A DNA stretch of 64,000 nt from NCBI RefSeq assembly GCF_009829075.1, contig NZ_WUQZ01000002.1, positions 1-64,000 on the forward strand, read 5' to 3'. The translations under genes and the position numbers were made by a program. Shown in pieces: positions 62,811 to 64,000 of the stretch (within the stretch, counting starts at the first letter, position 1; each line of letters begins with the position of its first letter). The stretch is from Sphingobacterium composti. Lineage in GTDB: Bacteria > Bacteroidota > Bacteroidia > Sphingobacteriales > Sphingobacteriaceae. Below the pieces are notes generated by a model. That model searched no databases. It had not been told where the DNA came from and was given only the letters and a program-made list of their open reading frames with translations.

Positions 62811-64000
62811 ATGAATACATACGAATACATTTCCATCGGATTATATATGCTATTGATGATTCTTATAGGAGTCTATTCGTATGCAATGACTAAAAATAGT
62901 TCTGATGATTTTTTAATTGGTGGCAGAAAAATGGGACCTGTAGTCACTGCATTATCAGCAGGAGCTGCCGACATGAGTGGTTGGTTATTGATGGGTGTGC
63001 CAGGAGCAGTCTATTTGTCTGGTATTTCGGCTACTTGGATAGCTATCGGTTTGACTATAGGAGCCTATTTGAATTATGTACTTATTGCACCTAGACTTCG
63101 AGTGTACACCGAAATCTCAAATAATTCCATTACACTCCCCGTATTTTTTGAGAATAGATTTAAAGACAAATCACAATTATTAAAAATTACCGCAAGTATT
63201 CTTATTCTCGTCTTTTTCACACTTTATACTTCGGCAGGAATGGTATCAGGTGGAAGATTATTTGAATCCGCTTTCGGGATGGATTATAACACTGGACTTC
63301 TTGTAACTAGTTTTGTAGTCGTTCTATACACTTTTTTAGGAGGATTTTTAGCGGTTAGTCTGACAGATTTTGTACAGGGTACAATAATGCTTATTGCCTT
63401 GCTTTTAGTACCTGCGGTGATGCTAATTGATTTGGATGGTATCGGAAATACATTTTCAATTATTGATTCCAAGAATTCTTTTTATTTAGATATTCTAAAA
63501 GGTAGCTCTTTTGTCAGTATCATATCATTGTTGGCTTGGGGATTAGGCTATTTTGGTCAACCACATATTTTAGTACGTTTTATGGCTATTAGTGATGTAA
63601 AAGAATTGACTAAAGCGAGACGTGTTGGAATTGGATGGATGATATTGACCGTAGGAGGAGCGATTCTTGTTGGTTTATTTGGAATTGCTTACATCGCTTC
63701 TCAATTGCCTGATAAATTAGCTTTTTTTGATGGTTCGAAAGAAAATGCAGAGACTGTATTTATATTCTTCTCGCGCTATTTATTTCACCCCTTGATTGGA
63801 GGATTTTTACTTTCTGCGATATTAGCGGCTGTAATGAGTACGATTTCATCACAATTATTGGTGACTTCTAGTTCAATGACCGAAGATATTTATAAAGCCT
63901 TTATCAAGAAAGATGCAAGCTCAAAACATTTATTATTTATCAGTAGACTAGCGGTATTACTAGTTGCTATTGTTGCATTCCTATTATCCTTAACCCAAAA
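62811..64000 (+). CDS. putP: PutP-like sodium/proline symporter, cut by the window end
   Basis: An open frame from the ATG at 62811 to the window end, 396 complete codons. The product is a sodium:solute symporter of the PutP subfamily: multiple membrane helices, DDFLIGGRKMGPVVTALSAG, then AADMSGWLLMGVPGAVYLSG, and LLAWGLGYFGQPHILVRFMA, which are closely PutP-like. The C-terminal quarter lies outside the window. It would import proline with sodium. No put operon genes are seen on this side. Confidence 0.9.
   Translation, partial: MNTYEYISIGLYMLLMILIGVYSYAMTKNSSDDFLIGGRKMGPVVTALSAGAADMSGWLLMGVPGAVYLSGISATWIAIGLTIGAYLNYVLIAPRLRVYTEISNNSITLPVFFENRFKDKSQLLKITASILILVFFTLYTSAGMVSGGRLFESAFGMDYNTGLLVTSFVVVLYTFLGGFLAVSLTDFVQGTIMLIALLLVPAVMLIDLDGIGNTFSIIDSKNSFYLDILKGSSFVSIISLLAWGLGYFGQPHILVRFMAISDVKELTKARRVGIGWMILTVGGAILVGLFGIAYIASQLPDKLAFFDGSKENAETVFIFFSRYLFHPLIGGFLLSAILAAVMSTISSQLLVTSSSMTEDIYKAFIKKDASSKHLLFISRLAVLLVAIVAFLLSLTQ

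Overview
The window looks like chromosomal DNA from a member of the Bacteroidota, most likely the Sphingobacteriaceae (Sphingobacterium or Pedobacter relatives). The evidence is the AT-rich sequence, a SusC/SusD pair with DUF4959/DUF5000 and DUF4998 lipoproteins, CcoS and a CcoI with the Bacteroidota-type N-terminus, an AMP nucleosidase, several matches to the Bacteroidota promoter element TAnnTTTG, and the near absence of Shine-Dalgarno sequences. No tRNA, rRNA, CRISPR array, phage or insertion sequence was recognised. The one structural RNA gene is rnpB.

Layout. 1-6.6 kb (minus strand): an RND efflux system with an adaptor lipoprotein and one very long protein in which the inner-membrane permease is fused to its outer-membrane channel. 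6.7-12 kb (plus): an exported ankyrin-repeat protein, a DUF2271 protein, a PepSY/flavodoxin/NADPH reductase and an ApbE FMN transferase, which together look like an extracytoplasmic flavin electron-transfer system. 12-21.3 kb (plus): a WG-repeat protein, a TPR histidine kinase with a NarL-type regulator, then four tightly packed genes of unknown function. 21.3-30.2 kb (minus): a low-oxygen module made of a FixL-like haem sensor kinase, a receiver-CRP/FNR fusion regulator, a truncated lactate-dehydrogenase-like protein, HemN, CcoI and CcoS, with EttA upstream. 30.4-39.1 kb: ClpC, CarA, YwbE, a barrel protein, HolA, an HsdR-N protein, ClpP and ClpX. 39.1-43.1 kb: AMP nucleosidase, then a SAM riboswitch with a small leader ORF ahead of MetY and homoserine dehydrogenase. 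43.3-51.5 kb: a SusCD-type uptake locus with two surface lipoproteins but no enzymes. 51.6-53.7 kb: a small membrane protein, an NtrC-type regulator and rnpB. 53.8-59.2 kb: a run of small stand-alone domain proteins (DoxX, VOC, DUF1697, SRPBCC, HopJ, NlpE, DUF1801). 59.3-64 kb: a TPR protein, Lon and the start of a sodium/proline symporter cut by the window end.

How parts work together. The ankyrin-to-ApbE operon could carry cytoplasmic NADPH electrons through haem and flavin to a periplasmic FMN protein. The FixL-like kinase should sense oxygen and control the fused regulator. A TGAT-N4-ATCA site sits about 62 bp upstream of the predicted start of the HemN/CcoI/CcoS transcript, where such a regulator would act. 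The metY leader combines a SAM riboswitch, a 33-codon ORF and a nested hairpin that contains the ORF's stop codon.

The least explained items are the two facing arrays of degenerate 7-bp repeats between ccoI and ccoS, the metY leader, the efflux fusion with an internal lipoprotein signal, the lone lactate-dehydrogenase-like domain, the unknown 16.4-21.3 kb locus, and several genes whose promoter element almost touches the start codon. All functional calls come from reading the sequence; no database search was run.
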